23,873 nt of DNA. It comes from an uncultured Clostridia bacterium. GTDB lineage: Bacteria; Bacillota; Clostridia; Christensenellales; Borkfalkiaceae. The DNA is taken from the NCBI GenBank assembly GCA_959605945.1, contig CAUHGY010000025.1:1-23873 (forward strand). The letters run 5' to 3'. Numbering within the stretch: the first letter of the stretch is position 1; each line of letters opens with the position of its first letter. Position numbers and translations under genes: made by a program. Shown here in pieces: positions 8,044-15,683 of the stretch. Below the pieces are notes generated by a model that was not told the DNA's origin, ran no database searches, and was given only the letters and a program-made list of their open reading frames with translations.

Positions 8044-9294
8044 GTGATTGATTTTACCCCCATTAAGAACGCCGATCCGGAACTTTACCAAGCGCTCGAA
8101 AAAGAGCTTAACAGACAGAATAACAATATAGAGCTCATTGCAAGCGAAAACTTCGTTTCAGAAAACGTTATGCTTGCCGCGGGCAGTCATCTGACCAACA
8201 AATATGCAGAAGGCTACCCCGCGCACAGGTATTACGGCGGCTGTCAATTTGTAGACATAGCCGAAAATCTTGCCGTGGAGCGCGCCAAAAAGCTTTTCGG
8301 CGCCGAACATGCCAACGTTCAGCCGCACAGCGGTGCAAATGCCAACTTTGCGGTTTATTTTGCGGTGTTAAATCCCGGCGACACGATAATGGGAATGAGT
8401 CTTGCTCACGGCGGACATCTCACGCACGGCAGCCCCGTTACCGTTTCGGGCAAATATTTCAAAGCCGTGGGCTACGGCGTTGCCGAAAAGACGGGAACTA
8501 TCGATTACGACGATCTCGAAAAACAGGTTCTGGAAGTCAAACCCAAAATTTTCGTATGCGGCGCCAGCGCATATCCCAGGATTTTCGACTTCAAGAGAAT
8601 AAGAGAAATATGCGATAAGGTCGGGGCTTATATGATGGTCGATATCGCTCATATAGCGGGGCTTGTTGCCACAGGGCTGCATCCCAGTCCCGTACCGTAT
8701 GCGGATTTTGTAACAACAACAACGCACAAAACGCTGAGAGGTCCGCGCGGAGGAATGATTCTCTGCAAGGAAAAGTATGCTAAACTTATAGACAAAGCCG
8801 TATTCCCCGGAACACAGGGCGGACCGCTTATGCACATAATCGCAGCAAAGGCGGCGGCTTTCGGCGAAGCGCTTAAACCCGAATTCAAGACTTATCAGGA
8901 ACAGATTTTAAAGAACGCCAAAGCGATGAGCGAAAAATTTCTGTCGCTCGGCGTCAAACTTGTTTCGGGCGGTACGGATAACCATCTGATGCTTTTGGAT
9001 CTTTCGGACAAAGACGTCACGGGGAAAGATCTCGAAAGAATGCTCGACGAGGTTCATATCACGGTCAATAAAAATGCCATACCTTTCGATAAATTGAGTC
9101 CGTTTATTTCGAGCGGAGTGCGCATTGGAACGCCCAGTGTCACATCGCGCGGATTTAAAGAGAAAGACTGCGAGAAGGTGGCGGAACTTATTACAGAAAT
9201 CATAAACAAAAAACAGGATGCGTATGAATATGTAAACGCCGAAGTCGAAAAACTGGTCAAGAAGTATCCGCTGTATGAAGGAGTTATTAAATGA
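8044..9294 (+). CDS. glyA: Serine hydroxymethyltransferase
   Basis: A 416-residue PLP enzyme that interconverts serine and glycine with tetrahydrofolate, supplying one-carbon units; the methylenetetrahydrofolate is also the cofactor of TrmFO encoded upstream. The N terminus has IELIASENFVS, then LTNKYAEGYPAHRYYGG and the SGANANFAVY block. The PLP-binding lysine is K229 in TTTTHKTLRGPRGG. The GTG start at 8044 is preferred over TTG at 7999 because of the AGGAGA box and the family N terminus. The stop overlaps asnA by 4 nt. Nothing suggests truncation. Confidence 0.97.
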   Translation: MIDFTPIKNADPELYQALEKELNRQNNNIELIASENFVSENVMLAAGSHLTNKYAEGYPAHRYYGGCQFVDIAENLAVERAKKLFGAEHANVQPHSGANANFAVYFAVLNPGDTIMGMSLAHGGHLTHGSPVTVSGKYFKAVGYGVAEKTGTIDYDDLEKQVLEVKPKIFVCGASAYPRIFDFKRIREICDKVGAYMMVDIAHIAGLVATGLHPSPVPYADFVTTTTHKTLRGPRGGMILCKEKYAKLIDKAVFPGTQGGPLMHIIAAKAAAFGEALKPEFKTYQEQILKNAKAMSEKFLSLGVKLVSGGTDNHLMLLDLSDKDVTGKDLERMLDEVHITVNKNAIPFDKLSPFISSGVRIGTPSVTSRGFKEKDCEKVAELITEIINKKQDAYEYVNAEVEKLVKKYPLYEGVIK

Positions 9295-10277
9295 AATATA
9301 AATCTGTACTCGATCTCGTCGAGACGGAAATAGCGATAAAGTTCATTAAAGACACTTTTGAAAAAGAGCTGGCGAAGGCGCTCAGGCTCACGCGCGTATC
9401 CGCGCCGCTCTTTGTTTTGCCGGAAACAGGGCTTAACGACAATCTCAACGGATATGAACGCGCGGTCAGGTTCGATATTCTTGCCTTGAATAAGGAAGTG
9501 GAGATAGTTCAATCGCTTGCCAAATGGAAGAGAATGGCTCTTTCAAAATACGGTTTTGCTTCCGGAACGGGGCTCTATACCGACATGAACGCCATCCGCC
9601 GCGACGAACAGCCCGATGCGCTCCATTCGGTTTATGTCGATCAATGGGACTGGGAAAAGATAATCGAGCCTTCCGATCGCAAATTGTCTTATCTGAAAAA
9701 AACGGTCAGAAGCATTTATCGGGCGGTCAGAAAACTGTCGGCCGCGGTTGAAAAGAAATATCCGGCGCTGAAAAACGAACTTCCCGACGATATAACGTTT
9801 ATCTCCACGAGCGAGCTGGAAAAGCAATATAAAAATCTCTCGCGCAAAGAACGTGAAAATGCAGTTGCCGAGAAATACGGGGCAGTTTTCCTTTACCGCA
9901 TAGGCTGGAAGCTGTCGGACGGAATGCCGCACGACGGCAGGGCGGCGGATTACGATGACTGGAAACTGAACGGCGATGTGATTTTATGGCATAAACCGCT
10001 CGGCTGTGCGCTGGAAATTTCTTCGATGGGTATCCGAGTGGATGAAAATAGTCTCGTAAAGCAGCTGAAATTCAAAAAAGAGCTCGATAAACTCGGCAAC
10101 CCGTATTGCCGCGGCATAATGGAAAAAACACTTCCGCTTACTATCGGCGGCGGCATAGGGCAATCGAGACTGTGCATGTATCTTCTGAAGAAAGCCCATA
10201 TAGGCGAAGTGCAGGCGTCGGTATGGTCGGATGAAAGCATCAGGGAAAATGCCGAAAAGGGAATATATCTTCTGTGA
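9291..10277 (+). CDS. asnA: Aspartate--ammonia ligase (asparagine synthetase A)
   Basis: A 328-residue class-II-synthetase-like enzyme that makes asparagine from aspartate, ammonia and ATP. It is close to the usual 330 residues. Recognisable blocks are FVLPETGLNDNLNGYERAV, the KWKRMALSKYGF region, GTGLYTDMNAIRRDE, LHSVYVDQWDWEK, and near the end LPLTIGGGIGQSRLCMYLL with the IGEVQASVW tail. AAGGAG at 9278-9283 sits inside the end of glyA, and the ATG overlaps the glyA stop. The stop in turn overlaps the GTG start of the next gene. It is ammonia-dependent, unlike AsnB. Confidence 0.97.
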   Translation: MKYKSVLDLVETEIAIKFIKDTFEKELAKALRLTRVSAPLFVLPETGLNDNLNGYERAVRFDILALNKEVEIVQSLAKWKRMALSKYGFASGTGLYTDMNAIRRDEQPDALHSVYVDQWDWEKIIEPSDRKLSYLKKTVRSIYRAVRKLSAAVEKKYPALKNELPDDITFISTSELEKQYKNLSRKERENAVAEKYGAVFLYRIGWKLSDGMPHDGRAADYDDWKLNGDVILWHKPLGCALEISSMGIRVDENSLVKQLKFKKELDKLGNPYCRGIMEKTLPLTIGGGIGQSRLCMYLLKKAHIGEVQASVWSDESIRENAEKGIYLL

Positions 10278-11005
10278 CGGACGCATTTTGCAGAGTTAAG
10301 CTCATGCTCGGGGAAGCTGCGGCAGAAAAACTTTCCGGACTGTCCGTTGCCGTGTTCGGACTTGGCGGCGTCGGGGGATACGTTGCGGAAGCGCTTTGCA
10401 GAAGCGGCGTTAAAAACATTGTTGTCGTTGACGGCGATACTGTAGAGTCAAGCAATTTAAACCGACAGATAATTGCCACCGTCGGAACGATAGGACAGTT
10501 TAAAACGGAAGCGGTCAGAGAAAGAATGCTGACTATTAACCCCGATGCCGGCATAACGTGCCGCAACGTTTTCATAACCGCCGATAATATCGACGGTTTT
10601 GATTTTTCGGGATTAGACTATATTGTTGACGCAGTGGATACCGTTACGGCGAAAGTGAGCATTGCAGTGAAAGCTAAAGAGCTCGGAATACCCGTTATTT
10701 CCTGCATGGGTACCGGAGGAAAATTGAATCCGTCATTGCTTAAAGTTTCGGATATTTATGAGACGGAAAATTGTCCGCTTGCGCGTGTAATGCGAAGGGA
10801 GCTGAGAAAGCGCGGCATAGAAAAACTTAAAGTCGTATGGTCGCCGGAGCCGATGCGGAGACGGCGCGATACGGAAAATGACGGAAAAAATCATTCCGAT
10901 GCCAAAGCCGACGGAAAAGCCGCCCCGCCTTCCATGATCTTTGTGCCTGCGGCGGCAGGGCTTTTGATTGCGGCGGAAATTGTAAAAGATGTTATTGGAG
11001 ATTGA
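10274..11005 (+). CDS. tcdA: ThiF/MoeB-type E1-like protein, probable tRNA threonylcarbamoyladenosine dehydratase TcdA
   Basis: A 243-residue E1-superfamily protein. The nucleotide-binding motif AVFGLGGVGGYVAEALCRSGV spans residues 26-46, followed by VVDGDTVESSNLNRQ with the conserved arginine that activates a carboxylate by adenylation. VISCMGTGGKLNP and the end block FVPAAAGLLIAAEIVKD are typical of TcdA/YgdL. TcdA converts t6A to cyclic ct6A at tRNA position 37. The GTG start (overlapping the asnA stop) gives TDAFCRVKLMLGEAAAEKL, which aligns with the family N terminus, so it is preferred over later starts. The next gene begins 3 nt after the stop. Other ThiF-like functions are less likely given size and lack of a thiamine context. 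Confidence 0.85.
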   Translation: MTDAFCRVKLMLGEAAAEKLSGLSVAVFGLGGVGGYVAEALCRSGVKNIVVVDGDTVESSNLNRQIIATVGTIGQFKTEAVRERMLTINPDAGITCRNVFITADNIDGFDFSGLDYIVDAVDTVTAKVSIAVKAKELGIPVISCMGTGGKLNPSLLKVSDIYETENCPLARVMRRELRKRGIEKLKVVWSPEPMRRRRDTENDGKNHSDAKADGKAAPPSMIFVPAAAGLLIAAEIVKDVIGD

Positions 11006-11008
11006 AGA

Positions 11009-11593
11009 ATGAAATTTATGATAGCTTCCGACCTGCACGGATCGGCGTTTTTTGCGGATAAAGTCGTTGAAATATTTAACAAAGAAGCGGCTGATAAACT
11101 GATCGTTTTAGGCGATGTTTACAATCACGGCCCGAGAAATCCGCTTCCGAAAGATTATGCGCCCATGAAAGTTGCCGAGATATTAAACAGCATAAAAGAC
11201 AGGCTTATCGTTATCAAAGGCAACTGTGACAGTGAAGTTGACAAAATGATCTCCGAGTTTGATTTTCTGGACGGATTATGTCTGGTCAGCGGCGAGCGTT
11301 CGGTTTTTCTTACGCACGGTCATATATTCAATAAGGATAATCCGCCGAAAACACATTTCGATGCGGTAATTTACGGGCATTTTCATACAGGTTTTATAGA
11401 ATGCGCGGCGGAGAGCGCTGCCGACGGCCGCGGTGAAGAGAAAACGGCGGGAAGCAACGTAATCTATGCAAACGCCGGCTCGGTTTCCTTGCCGAAGGGC
11501 GGCACGCCGCAGAGTTATCTCGTGCTGAAGGATGCCGTTTTGCAACTCAAAACGCTGGACGGCCTTATCATAAAGGAACAAAAGATAGGTTAA
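11009..11593 (+). CDS. yfcE: YfcE-like metallophosphoesterase (phosphodiesterase)
   Basis: A 194-residue calcineurin-like phosphoesterase. The metal-binding motifs appear in order: SDLHG (D8, H10), LGDVYNHGP (D36), KGNCD (N72), LTHGH (H103, H105) and YGHFH (H124, H126), with NAGSVSLPKGG close to the end, a YfcE signature. E. coli YfcE hydrolyses artificial phosphodiesters; its natural substrate is unknown. GGAG at 10997-11000 precedes the ATG by 8 nt. It is the last gene of the hisS-led run. A short insertion at about 132-149 (ECAAESAADGRGEEKTAGS) separates GHFH from the NAGS segment. Confidence 0.9.
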   Translation: MKFMIASDLHGSAFFADKVVEIFNKEAADKLIVLGDVYNHGPRNPLPKDYAPMKVAEILNSIKDRLIVIKGNCDSEVDKMISEFDFLDGLCLVSGERSVFLTHGHIFNKDNPPKTHFDAVIYGHFHTGFIECAAESAADGRGEEKTAGSNVIYANAGSVSLPKGGTPQSYLVLKDAVLQLKTLDGLIIKEQKIG

Positions 11594-11646
11594 GCGTACA
11601 TACGGCCTGTGCGTTTCAGGCGTTTGCGGCTTTATTAAATAAGTGC

Positions 11647-11669
11647 CCGACTGTCGAATGTGCAGTCGG
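11647..11669 (+). terminator. Hairpin downstream of yfcE
   Basis: CCGACTG and CAGTCGG form a 7-bp stem around a 9-nt loop, about 54 nt after the yfcE stop. It is followed by CAGCAGTTTAA rather than a strong T-run, so it is only a weak candidate intrinsic terminator. Confidence 0.35.
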
Positions 11670-11682
11670 CAGCAGTTTAAAT

Positions 11683-11718
11683 TAACGTCCGCCCCGAATA
11701 TATTCGGGGCGGACGTTA
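11683..11718. terminator. 36-nt perfect palindrome, probable bidirectional terminator
   Basis: TAACGTCCGCCCCGAATA is immediately followed by its exact reverse complement. As RNA from either strand it can form a 16-bp GC-rich stem with a UAUA loop. It lies between convergent yfcE and rnfB, the expected place for a shared terminator, but neither side has a long T-run (ATGGTTTAT on plus, ATTTAAAC on minus). A repeat element or protein-binding site is an alternative. Confidence 0.6.
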
Positions 11719-11970
11719 TGGTTTATAAAGGATTATTACTGCCGATTTTAACAGCGGTATTTTAGAGACAGCTGTTGAGCGACTTTATAAAGCGTTTATT
11801 TTAGCCCGTATGCCGAGAAACATAGTTTTTAAAGATCGGTCAGCCGCTTTTTGTTTAATATTTCAACTTAATCTGCAAAGAACAAGGAATGATTTAAGTT
11901 TAAGCGCAGGCTCGTGAGCAGTCGGTATATTTTCAGTCCGTCTGATTTTCGCTGCGCTGCCGGCACCGCG

Positions 11971-12786
11971 CTAAATTTCTTTGATGATTTTTCTCGGGCA
12001 TTTTGCGACGCAGGTTTTGCAGCCTGTACATTTGGAATAGTTTATCACAGGCAGGTTATTTATCATTTCAATGGCGTGTTCGGGGCAGTTTTTGGCACAT
12101 ATACCGCAGCCTATACAGCCGACTTTACAGACGCCCGTAACTTCTTTACCTTTGCATAAAGAAGAACAGGCGACATAAACTTTTGACTTTTTCGGGATGA
12201 GTTCTATGATATGCTTGGGACAGTTTCTGACGCATACGCCGCACGCTTCGCACAGCGCTTTATTTACGTAAGCCACGCCGTCAATGACTTTTACAGCATG
12301 ATAAGGGCAGGTGCTTTCGCACGTTCCCGCGCCCATGCAACCGGAAGGGCATTGTTTTTTTCCGCCCATATAAGCAGCCTGGGCGATGCATCCGCTGTTG
12401 CCTACATAGTCGTATTTATCGAGGCTGTTGTTTCCTCCGGCGCATTTGACCACGGCGTAAGCCTGTTCTTCGGCAGTAAAAGGGATACCCAGAATTCGGG
12501 CGATTTCCGCTTTATTTTCGTTGGGGGTGGGGCCGCACATGGAGATATCGGCTTTGCCTTCGGCAAGAGCTTTGGCAAAGTCGGCGCAGCCTGCAAATCC
12601 GCAGCCGCCGCAGTTTGCGCCGGCGAGTTTTTCGCTTACGGCTGCGGCTTTTTCGTCTTCTTTAACGGCACACAGTTTTGATACGAGCACGATAAGCAGT
12701 GCGAATACAACGGCGAGCGCCGCGACTATGCCGATTACCGTGCCGAAAGTCTGCCAGTTTATATCTCTCAGAAGTAAAAAATACAT
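11971..12786 (-). CDS. rnfB: Rnf complex subunit RnfB (electron-accepting iron-sulfur subunit)
   Basis: A 271-residue membrane-anchored iron-sulfur protein thought to take electrons from reduced ferredoxin. One N-terminal transmembrane helix spans about residues 14-36. The Fe-S domain NCGGCGFAGC holds C59, C62, C67 and C84. More cysteines follow (C115, C133, C146, C150, C156, C160), and then three CxxCxxCxxxC(P) ferredoxin motifs at 179-189, 224-234 and 253-263. It is the last gene of the nusG-Gx-rnfCDGEAB operon. AGGAGA (plus-strand 12792-12797) is 5 nt before the ATG and overlaps the rnfA stop. The number of ferredoxin-type motifs is on the cysteine-rich clostridial pattern rather than the shorter proteobacterial one. 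Confidence 0.96.
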   Translation of the reverse strand: MYFLLLRDINWQTFGTVIGIVAALAVVFALLIVLVSKLCAVKEDEKAAAVSEKLAGANCGGCGFAGCADFAKALAEGKADISMCGPTPNENKAEIARILGIPFTAEEQAYAVVKCAGGNNSLDKYDYVGNSGCIAQAAYMGGKKQCPSGCMGAGTCESTCPYHAVKVIDGVAYVNKALCEACGVCVRNCPKHIIELIPKKSKVYVACSSLCKGKEVTGVCKVGCIGCGICAKNCPEHAIEMINNLPVINYSKCTGCKTCVAKCPRKIIKEI

Positions 12787-12795
12787 ATCAGTCTC

Positions 12796-13404
12796 CTATA
12801 TAAGCGCAAACACATAAAACGCCATTGCTATAAAGCAGGCGGTTATCATGGCGATGGGGAAGCCTTTCAGATGCTTGTTTATCGGCAGGCGGGCTATCTT
12901 TTCGCGCATGCCGCTCATAAGAACTATTGCGAGCGTAAATCCCAGCCCGGCAAACAGACCGTAAAGCACTGCAAAGCCCATATTCATTGCACCTGCCTCT
13001 ATGCCTATCAAAGACGCCATCTGACCGGAATCTATAACCAGCTCCGCAACGCCCAGAACGGCGCAGTTGGTTGTTATGAGAGGCAGATAAATTCCCATGG
13101 CATTGTAAAGAGCGGGGGAAAATTTTTTCAGCGCCATTTCTATCATCTGCACCAGCGCCGCGATAACAAAAATGAAAACTATGATTTCCATGAATTCTAT
13201 ACCCAGCGGAACCAGCACATAAACGTAAATAGGGTAGGTGATAAGGCAGGTGATTGTCATTACAAACGTGACGGCAATTCCCATGCCGAAAGCGCTTTTG
13301 GTATCTTTGCTGACGCCCAGGAAGGGGCAGATTCCCAAAAACTGCACCACAACGAAGTTATTTATGAAAACCGCCGAAATTATTATCATTATGAATTCAG
13401 CCAT
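12796..13404 (-). CDS. rnfA: Rnf complex subunit RnfA
   Basis: A 202-residue integral membrane protein with about six transmembrane helices, paired with RnfE. The conserved cysteines are C26 in GICPFLG and C114 in TTNCAVLG. In the Rnf/Nqr family these two from each of RnfA and RnfE hold an intramembrane [2Fe-2S] centre that carries electrons across the membrane. The N-terminal block INNFVVVQFLGICPFLGVS is characteristic. CGGAGG ending inside rnfE precedes the ATG, and only 1 bp separates it from the rnfE stop. No signal of truncation. Confidence 0.97.
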   Translation of the reverse strand: MAEFIMIIISAVFINNFVVVQFLGICPFLGVSKDTKSAFGMGIAVTFVMTITCLITYPIYVYVLVPLGIEFMEIIVFIFVIAALVQMIEMALKKFSPALYNAMGIYLPLITTNCAVLGVAELVIDSGQMASLIGIEAGAMNMGFAVLYGLFAGLGFTLAIVLMSGMREKIARLPINKHLKGFPIAMITACFIAMAFYVFALI

Positions 13405-13405
13405 A

Positions 13406-14074
13406 CTATTTATCCTCCGCGGTTGTATCCGAAAAATCTCCGCTTGCCTTGACGAGCTGTTCGTAAGCGGTTATTTTGTGTTTTTTGGAAACGGCGCTTT
13501 CAATAAGGGCGAACACGGCAATGAAAATACCGTAAGTGAAAAACGCGCCTGCGCTCGAGCCGAAAAACTCGATTTTAAAATCCCATAATTTTACGCCGAA
13601 AATCGCGCCGCTGCCGAGAATTTCGCGAACCGCCCCCATCAACGTAAGAGCGAGAGTGAAGCCTATACCCATGAATAGCCCGTCCGCCGCCGACGCAAGC
13701 ACGCCGTTTTTGCTGGCGAAACTTTCGGCCCTGGCAAGTATTATGCAGTTTACGACTATAAGCGGCAGATACAGCCCCAGCGATTCATACAGATCGGGAA
13801 GCAGTTTATCGAGCAACAGCCGTATCATTGTGACGAAGGTTGCTATGATAAGCACGAATGCCGGTATGCGCACCTGATTAGGTATCACTTTGCGCAAAAG
13901 CGATATCAGCACATTGCTGCAAATCAGAACAAACGTCACTGCCGCACCCATGCCCAGTCCGTTCATCGCCATAGTCGTCAGTGCGAGGGTGGGGCAGGTG
14001 CCGAGCACAAGCTTTAAAGTGGGGTTTGACGACAATATTCCGTCTTTGGCTATTTTTTTGAAATTTGTTTTCAT
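13406..14074 (-). CDS. rnfE: Rnf complex subunit RnfE
   Basis: A 222-residue integral membrane partner of RnfA. C27 in LGTCPTLALTT and C110 in VVNCIILARAE are the Fe-S cysteines. The sequence from MKTNFKKIAKDGILSSNPTL matches the family N terminus. A longer frame begins at 14122 but its first residues (MQCRQLRDR) lie wholly inside rnfG and have no ribosome binding site. The ATG at 14074 has GGGGG (plus-strand 14083-14087) 8 nt upstream and overlaps the rnfG TGA in an ATGA, like other junctions here. The C-terminal tail after the last helix is about 35 residues, acidic and lysine-rich. Confidence 0.95.
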   Translation of the reverse strand: MKTNFKKIAKDGILSSNPTLKLVLGTCPTLALTTMAMNGLGMGAAVTFVLICSNVLISLLRKVIPNQVRIPAFVLIIATFVTMIRLLLDKLLPDLYESLGLYLPLIVVNCIILARAESFASKNGVLASAADGLFMGIGFTLALTLMGAVREILGSGAIFGVKLWDFKIEFFGSSAGAFFTYGIFIAVFALIESAVSKKHKITAYEQLVKASGDFSDTTAEDK

Positions 14075-14703
14075 ATATTCTGCCCCCATACGTATTCTAT
14101 CACGCAGTTGACGGCATTGCACACCGCCGCGGCGGATTTGGTGGCGTTGGAAACGGGATTTTTGATGTCGGTGTTGTCGTCTTCATCGGAAGTAAAGTAT
14201 TTGCCGTCGAGAATTTCATCGGTTACGTCGGCAAGGGTGAAAAACGCATAAAAATCTCCGCCGAGTTTACTCATAAGCGTCTGTTTTTCGTAACTTTCGA
14301 GTATTACTTTATTTATTTTTTTCAAATTTCCGTCGTTTGCGGCGGTCACTCCGACCTGTATCCACAACGTGACGGTTCCGTTTTTATAGCCGCCGAAACC
14401 GGTTGAATTAAAAAGCAGGTCGTAGGTGCCCGAAGCTTCGTCGCCGACGGTATAAATTTTATCGATCCGCCCGAAACCCATTTCGTCGGTAAACGGCTCG
14501 TCGCCCGCGTCTACGTCGAGAACGACCGAATATTCCCTGACTTCGCCGTATATTTTTTTAACGGCTCGGTCGGTACGCTCTTCCGCGGAAACATAGAATA
14601 TGTCGTTAAAGAGCGTCAGAATGCCGCCGGAAACTGCCGATATGGCGAGAAGAACGGCAACGCACTTAAACCATGTGCTCTTGAAAAATCCGCTCATATT
14701 CAT
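14071..14703 (-). CDS. rnfG: Rnf complex subunit RnfG (flavoprotein), variant flavin site
   Basis: A 210-residue protein with one N-terminal transmembrane helix (about 14-38) and an extracytoplasmic FMN-binding domain. Relatives carry covalent FMN on the threonine of an SGAT motif, attached by ApbE. Here the aligned segment reads NPVSNATKSAAAV with T188 as the acceptor, so the usual glycine is asparagine. FGGYKNGTVTLWIQV is the preceding strand typical of the domain (GFGGY...V). Two cysteines (C195, C200) follow the motif, which is uncommon. AAGGAGA (plus-strand 14711-14717) is 7 nt before the ATG, and the ATG overlaps the rnfD stop. The position between rnfD and rnfE makes the assignment firm even though the sequence is divergent. 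Confidence 0.93.
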   Translation of the reverse strand: MNMSGFFKSTWFKCVAVLLAISAVSGGILTLFNDIFYVSAEERTDRAVKKIYGEVREYSVVLDVDAGDEPFTDEMGFGRIDKIYTVGDEASGTYDLLFNSTGFGGYKNGTVTLWIQVGVTAANDGNLKKINKVILESYEKQTLMSKLGGDFYAFFTLADVTDEILDGKYFTSDEDDNTDIKNPVSNATKSAAAVCNAVNCVIEYVWGQNI

Positions 14704-15683
14704 TGATTTATCTCCTTTTCTTTTTTTGCTTTCACAAATCCGAACGGATGACGGATAACGAATTTATCGATAAGCGGAAGAACTATGTTCATCAGCAGTA
14801 TTGCGAAGGATACGGCTTCCATCTGCGTAGCCTGCCTGAGACCTGCGGTGAGAAGCCCCAGCGCAATAAAATATATCAGATTGCCCGGTTTTGTGTTCGG
14901 CGTGGTCACATAGTCTGTCGCCATAAAGAAAGCGCCCAGAATAAGCCCCCCGGAAAGTATTGACGGCAGAAAAAAAGCGAAGTCAAACCCGTTCAGCACC
15001 ACTGTGAACAGTCCCGTGACGGCTATGTATATAAGCGGGAAAAATATGTCGATGACGCCGATTATGCACAGGTACAGCGCTCCCGCAAGAAGAGCCGCTT
15101 TACACGTTTCGCCGATGCACCCCGCGAGATTTATTCCCAGAAAAAGATCGAGATTGGAAATCGCGGGAAGTTCTCCCTTGGAAAGCATGTCGGTAAGCGT
15201 TGTCGCACCGGTGACGGGTGCTCCGGAAGGCAATACCCAATCGGTGACCACCGCCTGAAAAGATATGAATATGAAAATTCTTCCGACAATTGCGGGGTTG
15301 ACCAGATTTTTTCCGGTTCCGCCGAACAGCATTTTTACGACTATAATTGCGAACATGCTGCCGAGCACGGGCGCGTAAAGGGGATAGTTGACGCCGATGG
15401 TCATTCCCACCAGCAGTCCCGTGACGCACGATGTGAAATCGAACTGTTTTAAAATTTCTTTAAATGGTTTTTTGACTATCAGGAGAAAGACGATTTCGCT
15501 TGCGACTGCGCTTGCGAGAGACAGCGCCAGAATGGCGAATGCTCTCAATCCGAAAAATACAACGCCCATGACGCAAGCGGGAAGCAGCGCTATGCAGACG
15601 TTGATCATTATCCACCGCGTGGTGCGCGGCGATTTTATGTGCGGCGAAGAAGAATATTCAAAGAGTCCTTCTTTATTTGCCAT
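14700..15683 (-). CDS. rnfD: Rnf complex subunit RnfD
   Basis: A 327-residue integral membrane subunit (about nine helices) that carries a covalently bound FMN and is thought to form the ion path. The flavinylation motif is canonical: PVTGATTLTDM with TGAT at residues 158-161 and T161 as the acceptor. The N terminus SSSPHIKSPRTTRWIM matches the family SPHI motif, and GGTGKNLVNPA is the conserved NPA loop. The ATG overlaps the rnfC 3' end by 11 nt; AAAGGAG (plus-strand 15694-15700) is the likely ribosome binding site. It overlaps rnfG by 4 nt. Confidence 0.97.
   Translation of the reverse strand: MANKEGLFEYSSSPHIKSPRTTRWIMINVCIALLPACVMGVVFFGLRAFAILALSLASAVASEIVFLLIVKKPFKEILKQFDFTSCVTGLLVGMTIGVNYPLYAPVLGSMFAIIVVKMLFGGTGKNLVNPAIVGRIFIFISFQAVVTDWVLPSGAPVTGATTLTDMLSKGELPAISNLDLFLGINLAGCIGETCKAALLAGALYLCIIGVIDIFFPLIYIAVTGLFTVVLNGFDFAFFLPSILSGGLILGAFFMATDYVTTPNTKPGNLIYFIALGLLTAGLRQATQMEAVSFAILLMNIVLPLIDKFVIRHPFGFVKAKKEKEINQ

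Larger units (their letters stand above)
11594..11970. other. Convergent intergenic region between yfcE and rnfB
   Basis: The 377 nt between two converging transcription units hold a 7-bp hairpin (11647-11669), a 36-nt perfect palindrome (11683-11718) and otherwise AT-rich sequence in which I see no gene, RNA motif or repeat. A weak hairpin followed by CTTTTTGTTT lies around 11834-11860. Confidence 0.6.

Noticed and set aside
12871..13452. A 193-codon plus-strand frame opposite rnfA.
   Set aside because: It is antisense to a clear RnfA coding sequence; its composition, rich in histidine, asparagine and tyrosine, is typical of a reverse-frame shadow.
14075..14122. Longer rnfE beginning at 14122.
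   Set aside because: The extension lies inside rnfG, has no ribosome binding site, and the family N terminus begins at the ATG at 14074, which has a GGGGG box.
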